Assembly: GCA_945929285.1 (NCBI GenBank)
Contig: CAMEOC010000090.1
Coordinates: 1 to 5,533, forward strand
DNA length: 5,533 bases
Reading direction: 5' to 3'
From: an uncultured Mucispirillum sp.
Lineage (GTDB): Bacteria; Chrysiogenota; Deferribacteres; Deferribacterales; Mucispirillaceae
Shown: piece after piece, positions 1 to 5,533 of the stretch
Numbering within the stretch: the stretch's first letter is position 1
How the letters are laid out: each line of letters opens with the position of its first letter
Position numbers and translations under genes: made by a program
The notes under the pieces: model-generated
Seen by the model: the letters and a program-made list of their open reading frames with translations, nothing else
Database searches by the model: none
What the model was told of the DNA's origin: nothing

Positions 1-1
1 A

Positions 2-820
2 AAAGAAACTATTCCAGGTGAATTTTTCAACCGTAATGACTATATCCGTGCTTTACTTTTAGATATTAAAATAGTAAAAGGCTGGCCACAGCTGGTGCTT
101 TCAAGAACTCACCCAAACTTTTTAAAGAAGTTATTTGAAGCAGAGATTCCTGAAGTATTTGAAGGTATTATTGAAGTTAAAGGGGCAGCTAGAGAGCCAG
201 GGGATAGGGCTAAAGTGGCAGTTTATTCTACAAACTCCAATATTGACCCAGTAGGTGCTTGTATTGGTGTGAAAGGTGCTAGAATATCCACTATATCAGA
301 TGAACTTAAAAAAGAGAAAATAGATGTTATAGAATGGTCTGCTGACCCTGTAAAATATGTTTGCAATGCTATAAGCCCTGCAAATGTTTCCCTTACAAAT
401 ATTATAGAAGATGATAAAACCATAGAAATAGTTGTGCCTGATGACCAGTTATCACTTGCTATTGGTAAAAAAGGTCAAAATGTTCGTCTTGCTGCTATGC
501 TTACAGAATGGCGTTTAGATGTTTTAAAAGAAAGTGAGTATGCTGAAATTAGAACAAGTCGTTTAGAAGAACAGGAACAGGAATTAAAAGAATTTTACGA
601 GCTTTATAATTTAGAAAATTTAGAAGCTCTAGACCATAACATGATAGCTAAATTAATTGAGCGTGGTATAGATGATTTAGAAAAATTATCTAGTGCCAGT
701 GTAGATGAGATCGTGGCAGCTCTTGAAGTAAATGAAGATGAGGCAGTTGGTGTTATTAATGCAGCAATTGACTACTTAACAGCTAAAATTGAAGAATATG
801 GCGGCGACGAAGAAGAATAA
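2..820 (+). CDS. nusA: Transcription termination/antitermination factor NusA, C-terminal part (5' end outside window)
   Basis: NusA binds RNA polymerase and nascent RNA and modulates pausing, termination and antitermination. The frame is open from the first bases, so the gene begins upstream; the in-frame GTG at 95 lies inside the conserved stretch QLVLSRTHPNFLKKLF and is not a start. The 272 visible residues cover the end of the S1 domain (IPGEFF to QLVLSRTHP), then KH1 with the signature REPGDRAKVAV, its GVKG loop at 266-277 and the following EKIDVIEWSADP, then KH2 with GKKGQNVRLA (GKKG at 464-475). After about base 540 comes a glutamate-rich helix and one helical repeat (about 590-790) resembling the helix-hairpin-helix/acidic repeat seen at the C-terminus of many NusA proteins; I see one copy, where E. 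coli has two. The tail GGDEEE is acidic. The stop is followed by two more in-frame TAA codons. It is the first gene visible in the nusA-infB operon. Family assignment is certain. Confidence 0.97.
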   Translation, partial: KETIPGEFFNRNDYIRALLLDIKIVKGWPQLVLSRTHPNFLKKLFEAEIPEVFEGIIEVKGAAREPGDRAKVAVYSTNSNIDPVGACIGVKGARISTISDELKKEKIDVIEWSADPVKYVCNAISPANVSLTNIIEDDKTIEIVVPDDQLSLAIGKKGQNVRLAAMLTEWRLDVLKESEYAEIRTSRLEEQEQELKEFYELYNLENLEALDHNMIAKLIERGIDDLEKLSSASVDEIVAALEVNEDEAVGVINAAIDYLTAKIEEYGGDEEE

Positions 821-840
821 TAATAATGTTTTTATATATT

Positions 841-846
841 AGGGAG
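841..846 (+). promoter_or_regulatory. Ribosome binding site that fixes the TTG start of the ylxR-like gene
   Basis: AGGGAG lies five bases before the TTG at 852. A GTG at 846 is in the same frame but is followed at once by TAA, so it cannot be the start, and no ATG upstream is in frame. The Shine-Dalgarno match and the conserved arginine/cysteine motif just downstream together support TTG as the initiator. Confidence 0.75.
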
Positions 847-851
847 TGTAA

Positions 852-1229
852 TTGTCTAAACCAAAGAAAATTAGAAGCTGTGCTTTTTGTGGGCTTCAGC
901 AGGAAAAATTAAACTTACTTAGGATAAATTTACCAGATTTAACCTTTGATTTTTTCCAAAATAAAAACTTTCGCAGTTTTTATATATGCCAAAATATTAG
1001 CTGTATAAATAAAGTTTTAAAAAAATATGCAGTTAATAAGCATTTAGATAAAGCTTATGAAAGTTTAGAAGGTGTTATTTTAAAAAATATAAAAGATACA
1101 CTCTCTTATTATAAAAATGAATATAGTTGTAAAAATATTGCAGTAGAAAAAAGATTATTAAACTACAAAAATATAATTACATATTTAGACGGTTTTAATG
1201 GAGAATTAAATGGCAGTAAAAAAAGTTAG
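852..1229 (+). CDS. YlxR-like (DUF448 family) protein, divergent, with C-terminal extension
   Basis: A 125-aa basic protein between nusA and infB, the standard position of YlxR (DUF448), a small RNA-binding or regulatory protein. The N-terminal half fits the family: IRSCAFCG (C10, C13) corresponds to the usual R-x-C-x-x-C, LLRI (22-25) to the usual LLRI/LLRF, and residues 40-46 FRSFYIC to the family signature GRGAYLC, followed by C51 and a basic helix (KVLKKYAVNKHL). Only R41, Y44 and C46 of that signature are kept and both glycines are lost. C10/C13 with C46/C51 could bind a metal, but that is inference. From about residue 66 there is a lysine- and tyrosine-rich extension of roughly 60 residues with no domain I recognise. 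Translation starts at TTG, and the last 20 bases overlap infB, suggesting coupled translation. The family call rests on position plus partial motif match; exact function is unknown. Confidence 0.75.
   Translation: MSKPKKIRSCAFCGLQQEKLNLLRINLPDLTFDFFQNKNFRSFYICQNISCINKVLKKYAVNKHLDKAYESLEGVILKNIKDTLSYYKNEYSCKNIAVEKRLLNYKNIITYLDGFNGELNGSKKS
1200..1204 (+). promoter_or_regulatory. Ribosome binding site of infB, inside the ylxR-like gene
   Basis: GGAGA lies five bases before the ATG at 1210. An earlier in-frame ATG at 1198 meets TAA after three codons (ATG GAG AAT TAA), so 1210 is the first usable start. The site is inside the upstream coding sequence, so ribosomes finishing the ylxR-like gene pass over it. 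Confidence 0.75.
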
Positions 1230-4131
1230 TGAAGTGGCAAAAAATGCAGGTATTAGCTTAGATGAGGCTTTAAAGGCTTTTTCATCTTCTGGTGTAAAAG
1301 TAACTAGTGGCAATGATACTGTTACTGATGAAGATATTGCATCAGCTGGTTTAGATAAAAGAGGTCAGCTGGATAAAAGGCAGGAAATGCTTCAAAAAGC
1401 AAGAGAACGCTTTAAAAAAGGTGTTAAAAGTAAAGAAGTTATAGTAAATAATAAAGGCGGCAGCACAAGCCAAAGTGGCCCAAGCTATAAAATAAGGAAA
1501 GAAGAGCTTGAAAAGCGAAAAAAACTTTTAGACCAGCAGGTTCATAAAGTAGATAAAGACAGGGAAGAATATAATAAAGAGCGTGCAGAGCTTGCAGTCC
1601 AAAAAGAAAAAGCAGCATCTGAAAAAGCAGCCGCAGAAAAAACAGTAAATGAAAAAGCACCAGCACAGCCTGCAGAACAAAAACAAACTGCCACAAGAGA
1701 AAATCAGCCACAGGCTCAAAATACTGCTAAACCAAAAGAAAATACGCAGCAAAAGCAGGATAATAAAAATTTCTCTAAAAATAACGACCGTTCTAAAGAC
1801 CAAAGACAAGATGACAGAAAGGATAATAAACCTTTTAATAAAGATAAAAATAAATCTCAAGATAAAGGTAAATTTAACAGAGATAGAAACGAAAAAGGCG
1901 ATAAGCAGGGCTTTAAAGATAAAGACAAACGCTTTAACCAGGATAAAGATTCTTCTGATAAATTTAGAGATAATAAAGGTGGCAAATCTTCTAGCAGCCA
2001 GCCAAGATTAAGTAACGATAATGTATTTATGACAGGTGATGAAGAAAGAAAACGCATAGTCAAAAAGAAAGAAGACGATAATAAAGATAAAGAAAAAGAA
2101 AATAAAAAACCAAAAAGTAAAAAAGATGCTAAGCGTTCTAAAAGCTGGATAAAAACTATTAACGAAGGTATGGATGAGCTTAGCATAGAAAGCGAAGTGG
2201 AAAATACTCCAACTATTTCGCCAAATATTGATATATCTGACTTATTAGATGTAGACCCAGACAGGCAGGTTAAAAACAACAATTTTAATAAAAATAAAAA
2301 CAATAAAAAAGCCCATAAAAAACAGGATAAAACTCAAGTAAAAGCCTTTGTCCGCCCTGAAAAAGTGGAAATTGGCGAATATATTGTTATTTCTGAATTT
2401 GGTGCTTTAATAGGTGTAAAAACCACTGAGCTTATTAAAAAACTTTTTGCAATGGGTATAATGGCAAGTGTAAACCAGTCTATTGATGCAGAAAGTGCTC
2501 AGCTTTTAGGGCTTGAATATGGTGTTGATGTAACAGTTAAAACTATTACAGAAGACGACCTTTTACCAGTATATGAAGATAAAGAAGAAGATTTAGAAAA
2601 ACGCCCACCAATAGTTACAGTTATGGGCCATGTTGACCATGGTAAAACATCATTATTAGATGCTATTCGTTCTACCAGTGTAGTTGCAGGTGAAGCAGGC
2701 GGTATTACTCAGCACATTGGTGCATACGAAGTTGAATGCAGCAATGGCACAGTTACATTTTTAGATACTCCAGGCCACGAAGCATTTACTACCCTTAGGG
2801 CTCGTGGTGCATTACTTACTGATATAGTAATATTAGTAGTTGCAGCAGATGACGGTGTGAAACCGCAAACAAAAGAAGCTATTGACCATGCTAAAGCAGC
2901 AGGTGTTAGAATAGTTGTGGCAATAAATAAAATAGATAAAGACGGAGCAAACCCAGACAGGGTAAAACAGCAGTTAGCAGAATATGGCATAATTTCAGAA
3001 GACTGGTGCTGCGAATATCATTTCCATGAAATATCTGCTAAAAAACGCTTACATATTGATGATTTACTTGACAGGGTTTTATTGGAAGCTGAAATGCTTG
3101 ATTTAAAAGGCAACCCACACAGGCCGGCAGAAGGTGTTGTTATTGAAAGCCGTCTTGATAAACAAAAAGGCCCTGTGGCTACTGTTTTAGTGAAAAACGG
3201 TACACTTAGAAAAGGCGATACATTTATCTCTGGCTCTCAGTTTGGTAAAGTAAGGGCTATGTTTAACTACAAAGGCTTATCTATAAAAGAAGCAGGCCTT
3301 TCTATACCTGCAGAAGTTATGGGCTTTAGTGAACTTCCTGAAGCTGGTGAAAAATTTATTGTAACAGATGAAAAAACAGCAAAACAAGTTACAGAATTAA
3401 GGGCAAAAATAGCAAAAGAACAGCAAATGGCAGATAGAGGCAAATTATCTCTTGCTGATTTCTTTAGCAAAATGCAGGAAGGGGAATTAAAAGAATTAAA
3501 TATTGTATTAAAAGCAGATGCTCAAGGCTCATTAGAAGCTTTATCATCTTCCCTTTTAAAACTTTCCAATAAAGAAGTTAAAGTTAGCATAATACATGAC
3601 GGTATTGGTGCAATTAATGAATCAGATGTATCTTTAGCTGTGGCATCTAATGCTATTATTATAGGCTTTAATGTTCGCCCAGATGCAAAAGCAAAACAGG
3701 CAGCAGAAAGAGAAAAAGTAGATATTGAACTTTACTCTGTAATATATAAAGCAATAGATGATGTAAAACTGGCATTAGAAGGCTTATTATCGCCAGAAAT
3801 GAAAGAAAATATCATAGGCCATGTGGAAATCCGCCAAATATTCTCTGCACCAAAAATTGGTAAAATTGCAGGCTGTTTTGTGGTGGACGGTAAAGTTACT
3901 AGAAACTCCAATGTGAGAGTTATTAGAGATTCTATTGTTATTTTTGATGGTAAATTAAGCTCATTAAAACGCTTTACAGATGATGCAAGGGAAGTTGTTG
4001 CAGGCTATGAATGTGGCTTAACCATTGAAAAATACCAAGATATCAAAGAAAACGATGTTTTAGAAGTATATGAAGTGGTAGAAGAAAAAAGAACATTAGA
4101 AGATGTAGAAAAGGCAGAAAAAGAGAAGTAA
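1210..4131 (+). CDS. infB: Translation initiation factor IF-2
   Basis: IF2 is the GTPase that delivers fMet-tRNA to the 30S subunit and promotes 50S joining. At 973 aa it is longer than the E. coli protein (890 aa). Residues 1-50 form an IF2_N-type helical domain ([19 protein letters not shown]). Residues about 60-375 are a very hydrophilic K/D/N/E/Q-rich linker with phenylalanine-centred repeats. A second IF2_N domain follows at about 385-440. The G domain shows G1 GHVDHGKT (473-480), G2 GGITQHIG (497-504), G3 DTPGHE (519-524), G4 NKID (573-576) and G5 SAK (609-611), so GTP binding should be intact. Domain II begins near 642, domain III near 763 ([11 protein letters not shown]) and the fMet-tRNA-binding C2 domain near 868, including GYECGL (932-937). 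The residues just before G5 (WCCEYHFHE, 599-607) are unusual. The ATG at 1210 has a good ribosome binding site and overlaps the ylxR-like gene by 20 bases; rbfA starts one base after the stop. Confidence 0.98.
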   Translation: MAVKKVSEVAKNAGISLDEALKAFSSSGVKVTSGNDTVTDEDIASAGLDKRGQLDKRQEMLQKARERFKKGVKSKEVIVNNKGGSTSQSGPSYKIRKEELEKRKKLLDQQVHKVDKDREEYNKERAELAVQKEKAASEKAAAEKTVNEKAPAQPAEQKQTATRENQPQAQNTAKPKENTQQKQDNKNFSKNNDRSKDQRQDDRKDNKPFNKDKNKSQDKGKFNRDRNEKGDKQGFKDKDKRFNQDKDSSDKFRDNKGGKSSSSQPRLSNDNVFMTGDEERKRIVKKKEDDNKDKEKENKKPKSKKDAKRSKSWIKTINEGMDELSIESEVENTPTISPNIDISDLLDVDPDRQVKNNNFNKNKNNKKAHKKQDKTQVKAFVRPEKVEIGEYIVISEFGALIGVKTTELIKKLFAMGIMASVNQSIDAESAQLLGLEYGVDVTVKTITEDDLLPVYEDKEEDLEKRPPIVTVMGHVDHGKTSLLDAIRSTSVVAGEAGGITQHIGAYEVECSNGTVTFLDTPGHEAFTTLRARGALLTDIVILVVAADDGVKPQTKEAIDHAKAAGVRIVVAINKIDKDGANPDRVKQQLAEYGIISEDWCCEYHFHEISAKKRLHIDDLLDRVLLEAEMLDLKGNPHRPAEGVVIESRLDKQKGPVATVLVKNGTLRKGDTFISGSQFGKVRAMFNYKGLSIKEAGLSIPAEVMGFSELPEAGEKFIVTDEKTAKQVTELRAKIAKEQQMADRGKLSLADFFSKMQEGELKELNIVLKADAQGSLEALSSSLLKLSNKEVKVSIIHDGIGAINESDVSLAVASNAIIIGFNVRPDAKAKQAAEREKVDIELYSVIYKAIDDVKLALEGLLSPEMKENIIGHVEIRQIFSAPKIGKIAGCFVVDGKVTRNSNVRVIRDSIVIFDGKLSSLKRFTDDAREVVAGYECGLTIEKYQDIKENDVLEVYEVVEEKRTLEDVEKAEKEK
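1771..1974 (+). repeat. Degenerate F-[NK]-x-D-[KR] repeats within the IF2 linker
   Basis: Within IF2 residues 188-255, single phenylalanines sit in a charged background at 188, 209, 222, 235, 242 and 252. Five of them head similar short motifs: FNKDK (209), FNRDR (222), FKDKD (235), FNQDK (242) and FRDN (252). The spacing is 13, 13, 7 and 10 residues. A further FNKNK lies at 359. This is a protein-level repeat in a probably disordered segment; the DNA copies are not identical, so it is an old or convergent repeat rather than a recent tandem duplication. Confidence 0.55.
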
Positions 4132-4132
4132 T

Positions 4133-4486
4133 ATGCAGGAAACTTTACGCACAAAAAGAGTATCAGAACTTATGAGGCATGAAGTGGCTCGTGTTATAAG
4201 AGATAGTGTGCACGACCCAAAAGTAAAAGATGTGGTAATAACTTCAGTAAAAGTCAGTGTAGATTTAGATATAGCAAGAATATACTGGACCACATATAAT
4301 AACGATGCTGTAAAAGGAATACAGTCTGGCTTAGAGCGTTCTGCCGGGTTTATCCGTAAGGAAATAATAAAATCTGTGCGCATGAAAAAAGTGCCAAAAC
4401 TAGAATTCTGCATAGATGATTCTAAAGTGGAAGCAGATAGAATAGACAGCCTTTTATCATTAATAGAAAAGGAAAACCATGAATGA
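4133..4486 (+). CDS. rbfA: 30S ribosome-binding factor RbfA
   Basis: RbfA is a single-domain KH-like protein that binds the 30S subunit near 16S rRNA helix 1 and the neck and is needed for late small-subunit maturation. The 117-aa length is typical. The N-terminal helix has the family pattern (TKRVSELMRHEVARVIRD, residues 7-24), followed by a DPKVKDVVITSVKVSVDL strand region (28-45), the SAG turn of the variant KH motif (70-72) with FIRKEI, and the C-terminal signature VPKLEFCIDDS (87-97). The ATG lies one base after the infB stop (TAATATG); only a weak purine-rich stretch, AGAGAAG at 4122-4128, precedes it, so reinitiation by ribosomes finishing infB is likely. The last 8 bases overlap truB. 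Nothing appears missing. Confidence 0.96.
   Translation: MQETLRTKRVSELMRHEVARVIRDSVHDPKVKDVVITSVKVSVDLDIARIYWTTYNNDAVKGIQSGLERSAGFIRKEIIKSVRMKKVPKLEFCIDDSKVEADRIDSLLSLIEKENHE
4469..4473 (+). promoter_or_regulatory. Ribosome binding site of truB, inside rbfA
   Basis: AAGGA lies five bases before the ATG at 4479. It supports this ATG over the nearby ATGs at 4483 and 4487, which are in other frames. Confidence 0.65.
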
Positions 4487-5378
4487 ATGGTTAATAAATG
4501 TTTATAAAGAAGCAGGCATTACATCATTTGCTGTGGTGGCAAAAGTCCGCAAACTGCTAAATATATCAAAATGTGGCCACCTTGGCACACTAGACCCAAT
4601 AGCAGAAGGAGTGCTTCCTATATGTATTGGCTATGCTACCAGGTTTGCAGATTATTTATCCAGTGTAGATAAAGAATATATAGCAGAATTTATGCTTGGT
4701 GTAAAAAGTGCAAGCTATGATAATACATCTGAACTGGAAAAAGTTTCAGATATTGTAGTAGAAAAAAGTGATATAGAAAATGAGCTTTTAAAATTAACAG
4801 GTAAAATATCATTAACTGTTCCTGCATTTTCTGCAAAAAAAATAAACGGTGTGCGGGCTTATAAGCTGGCACGAAAAGGTGAAATTGAAGATGCAGGCAG
4901 CAGGGAAATGGAAATATATTCTAATACCCTTTTAAATTATGAATATCCGCTTGGTATTATAAGAGTTGCCTGCGGTAAAGGCACATATATAAGAAGTATA
5001 ATCAATACCATGGGGGAACACCTTGGCTGTGGAGCTGTAATGAGCGGACTTATTCGCTCAGCAAACGGCATATTTACTTCTCAAAAATCATATAAAATAT
5101 CTCAGCTTGAAAATATGGTAGAAAATGGCAGTATATCTGAAGCTGTAACACCAGTATATGAGCTTTTAGACTGGGGCAGGGCAGTGGTAAAAGATAGTGC
5201 CATAAAGCAAATAAGAAACGGCATATCTCCAGACCATTCTCTATATATCCACCTGCCTATTGAACATAGTGGCGATAATTTTTTTATTATGGATAATAAA
5301 AATAACCTGCTGGCTGTGACAGAAAGGGTGGAAAACTCAACATCACCATTAAAATTGAAAATGGTAATATCTTATTAA
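4479..5378 (+). CDS. truB: tRNA pseudouridine(55) synthase TruB
   Basis: TruB converts uridine 55 in the T-loop of most tRNAs to pseudouridine and acts as a tRNA chaperone. The catalytic motif GHLGTLDP (33-40) carries the nucleophile D39, equivalent to E. coli D48, followed by the conserved GVLP (44-47). Y67 in DKEY and R172 in KGTYIR match E. coli Y76 and R181, each with the same offset of nine, so the active site looks complete. The C-terminal 70 or so residues are where a PUA-type or TruB C-terminal domain normally lies, but similarity there is weak. Oddities: motif I, usually LDKPxGxTS, reads NVYKEAGITS (7-16), and CSKGTYIR reads CGKGTYIR. Length 299 aa is within the family range. The start overlaps rbfA by 8 bases, indicating coupling, and this is the last gene of the run before an intergenic region. 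Another member of the TruB/Cbf5 group is unlikely in this context. Confidence 0.95.
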   Translation: MNEWLINVYKEAGITSFAVVAKVRKLLNISKCGHLGTLDPIAEGVLPICIGYATRFADYLSSVDKEYIAEFMLGVKSASYDNTSELEKVSDIVVEKSDIENELLKLTGKISLTVPAFSAKKINGVRAYKLARKGEIEDAGSREMEIYSNTLLNYEYPLGIIRVACGKGTYIRSIINTMGEHLGCGAVMSGLIRSANGIFTSQKSYKISQLENMVENGSISEAVTPVYELLDWGRAVVKDSAIKQIRNGISPDHSLYIHLPIEHSGDNFFIMDNKNNLLAVTERVENSTSPLKLKMVISY

Positions 5379-5380
5379 TA

Positions 5381-5424
5381 ATAGTAATAATTACTATAAT
5401 TGTGTAGAAAATATGATTATTACT
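5381..5424 (+). repeat. Overlapping inverted repeats downstream of truB (possible weak hairpin or operator)
   Basis: ATAGTAAT (5381-5388) and ATTACTAT (5390-5397) form a perfect inverted repeat around one base. AGTAATAAT (5383-5391) can instead pair perfectly with ATTATTACT (5416-5424), leaving a loop of about 24 bases, extended to about 20 if the flanking G-U and A-T pairs form. The two pairings exclude each other. The stems are almost all A-T and no run of T follows either one, so this is not a convincing intrinsic terminator. It could be an AT-rich regulator binding site for the downstream promoter, a weak processing signal, or chance in AT-rich DNA. Confidence 0.4.
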
Positions 5425-5433
5425 TAATCAAAT

Positions 5434-5460
5434 TTGACAATAATATTTCAATGTGATAGT
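5434..5460 (+). promoter_or_regulatory. Putative sigma70-type promoter for the gene at 5491
   Basis: A perfect -35 box TTGACA (5434-5439) is followed after 15 bases by an extended -10 candidate, TGT plus GATAGT (5452-5460; four of six match TATAAT). The spacer is shorter than the usual 17, so the -10 assignment is uncertain; with a 17-base spacer the hexamer would be the poorer TAGTTT (5457-5462). Its position, between truB and a gene with its own strong ribosome binding site, supports a new transcription unit. Confidence 0.45.
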
Positions 5461-5476
5461 TTAAATAAATATAAAA

Positions 5477-5481
5477 AGGAG
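5477..5481 (+). promoter_or_regulatory. Ribosome binding site of the partial gene at 5491
   Basis: AGGAG lies nine bases before the ATG at 5491, in the context AAAAAGGAGTG. It is the best Shine-Dalgarno match in the window and is the main reason to accept the short open frame that follows as a real gene start. Confidence 0.75.
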
Positions 5482-5490
5482 TGATAAACT

Positions 5491-5533
5491 ATGAAATGCG
5501 TTAAGTTTTTTTCAGTTGCTGGATTTGTATTTG
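5491..5533 (+). CDS. Start of a probable exported protein (3' end outside window)
   Basis: Only the first 14 codons are visible: MKCVKFFSVAGFVF. Two lysines near the start followed by a hydrophobic run look like the beginning of a signal peptide or a membrane segment, so the product is probably exported or membrane-anchored; this is inference from a very short stretch. The cysteine at position 3 is too near the start to be a lipoprotein cysteine. A strong ribosome binding site and a candidate promoter precede it, and a gap of 112 bases separates it from truB, so it is probably not part of the translation operon. The family cannot be named. Confidence 0.6.
   Translation, partial: MKCVKFFSVAGFVF

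Noticed and set aside
95..97. GTG at 95 as the start of a short NusA-like gene
   Set aside because: The frame continues upstream to the window edge with NusA-like S1 sequence (IPGEFF, then QLVLSRTHP), so this codon is an internal valine.
1198..1209. ATG at 1198 as the infB start
   Set aside because: It is in the infB frame but meets TAA after three codons; the ATG at 1210 is the usable start.
2164..2172. Possible internal start for a shorter IF2 form (GAAGG before ATG at 2170), like E. coli IF2-beta
   Set aside because: The Shine-Dalgarno-like bases are only one base from the ATG, too close for initiation, and nothing else supports a second start.
1439..2303. Several long open frames on the - strand and a + strand open frame at 1649-2011 inside infB
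   Set aside because: They lie over the Lys/Asp/Asn-rich IF2 linker, whose purine-rich codons give few stops in other frames. Their products are low-complexity Leu/Phe or Lys/Ile strings with no recognisable domain and no good ribosome binding site, while the infB frame is clearly conserved.
5381..5397. Intrinsic terminator after truB
   Set aside because: The hairpin stem is almost entirely A-T, the loop is minimal, and there is no T-run downstream.
5412..5417. TATGAT as a -10 box of a second promoter
   Set aside because: It matches five of six consensus bases, but no acceptable -35 box lies 16-18 bases upstream, and such hexamers are common in AT-rich DNA.
1..5533. An undescribed defence, toxin-antitoxin, mobile or RNA-based system
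   Set aside because: Coding sequence of the conserved translation operon fills all but about 145 bases. No repeats with spacers, tRNA/rRNA signatures, transposase motifs or foreign-looking composition were seen on either strand.

Overview
The window is the core of the conserved bacterial translation operon in the order nusA – ylxR-like – infB – rbfA – truB, all on the + strand. It is followed by a short AT-rich intergenic region and the first 14 codons of a separate gene. Every intact gene belongs to a well-known family except the YlxR-like protein, which is strongly divergent. I found no RNA gene, mobile element, CRISPR array or obviously novel system.

Organism: the DNA is AT-rich (about one third G+C by eye), codons mostly end in A or T, lysine and asparagine are abundant, and Shine-Dalgarno sequences of the AGGAG type precede several genes. 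This is a bacterium. The arrangement fits many phyla. An AT-rich lineage such as Deferribacterota (for example a Mucispirillum-like gut anaerobe) is my guess from general appearance, with low confidence; the sequence does not prove it.

Layout: 1-820 is the 3' part of nusA (end of the S1 domain, both KH domains and a C-terminal acidic/helical region). 852-1229 is a 125-aa YlxR-like protein with a TTG start; it overlaps infB by 20 bases. 1210-4131 is infB, encoding a long IF2 (973 aa) whose extended, highly charged linker carries degenerate phenylalanine-centred repeats. 4133-4486 is rbfA, one base after infB. 4479-5378 is truB, overlapping rbfA by 8 bases. 5379-5490 holds overlapping inverted repeats, a plausible promoter and a strong ribosome binding site for the gene starting at 5491, which looks like the start of an exported protein.

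How the genes work together: NusA acts on RNA polymerase during elongation, termination and antitermination. IF2 places initiator tRNA on the ribosome. RbfA matures the 30S subunit. TruB makes the T-loop pseudouridine of tRNAs. YlxR-type proteins are RNA-binding or regulatory proteins of this operon. The one-base gap and the overlaps suggest a single transcript with translational coupling. The points most worth a second look are places where conserved motifs have drifted (YlxR signature, IF2 G5 region, TruB motif I), the IF2 linker repeats, and the intergenic dyads.
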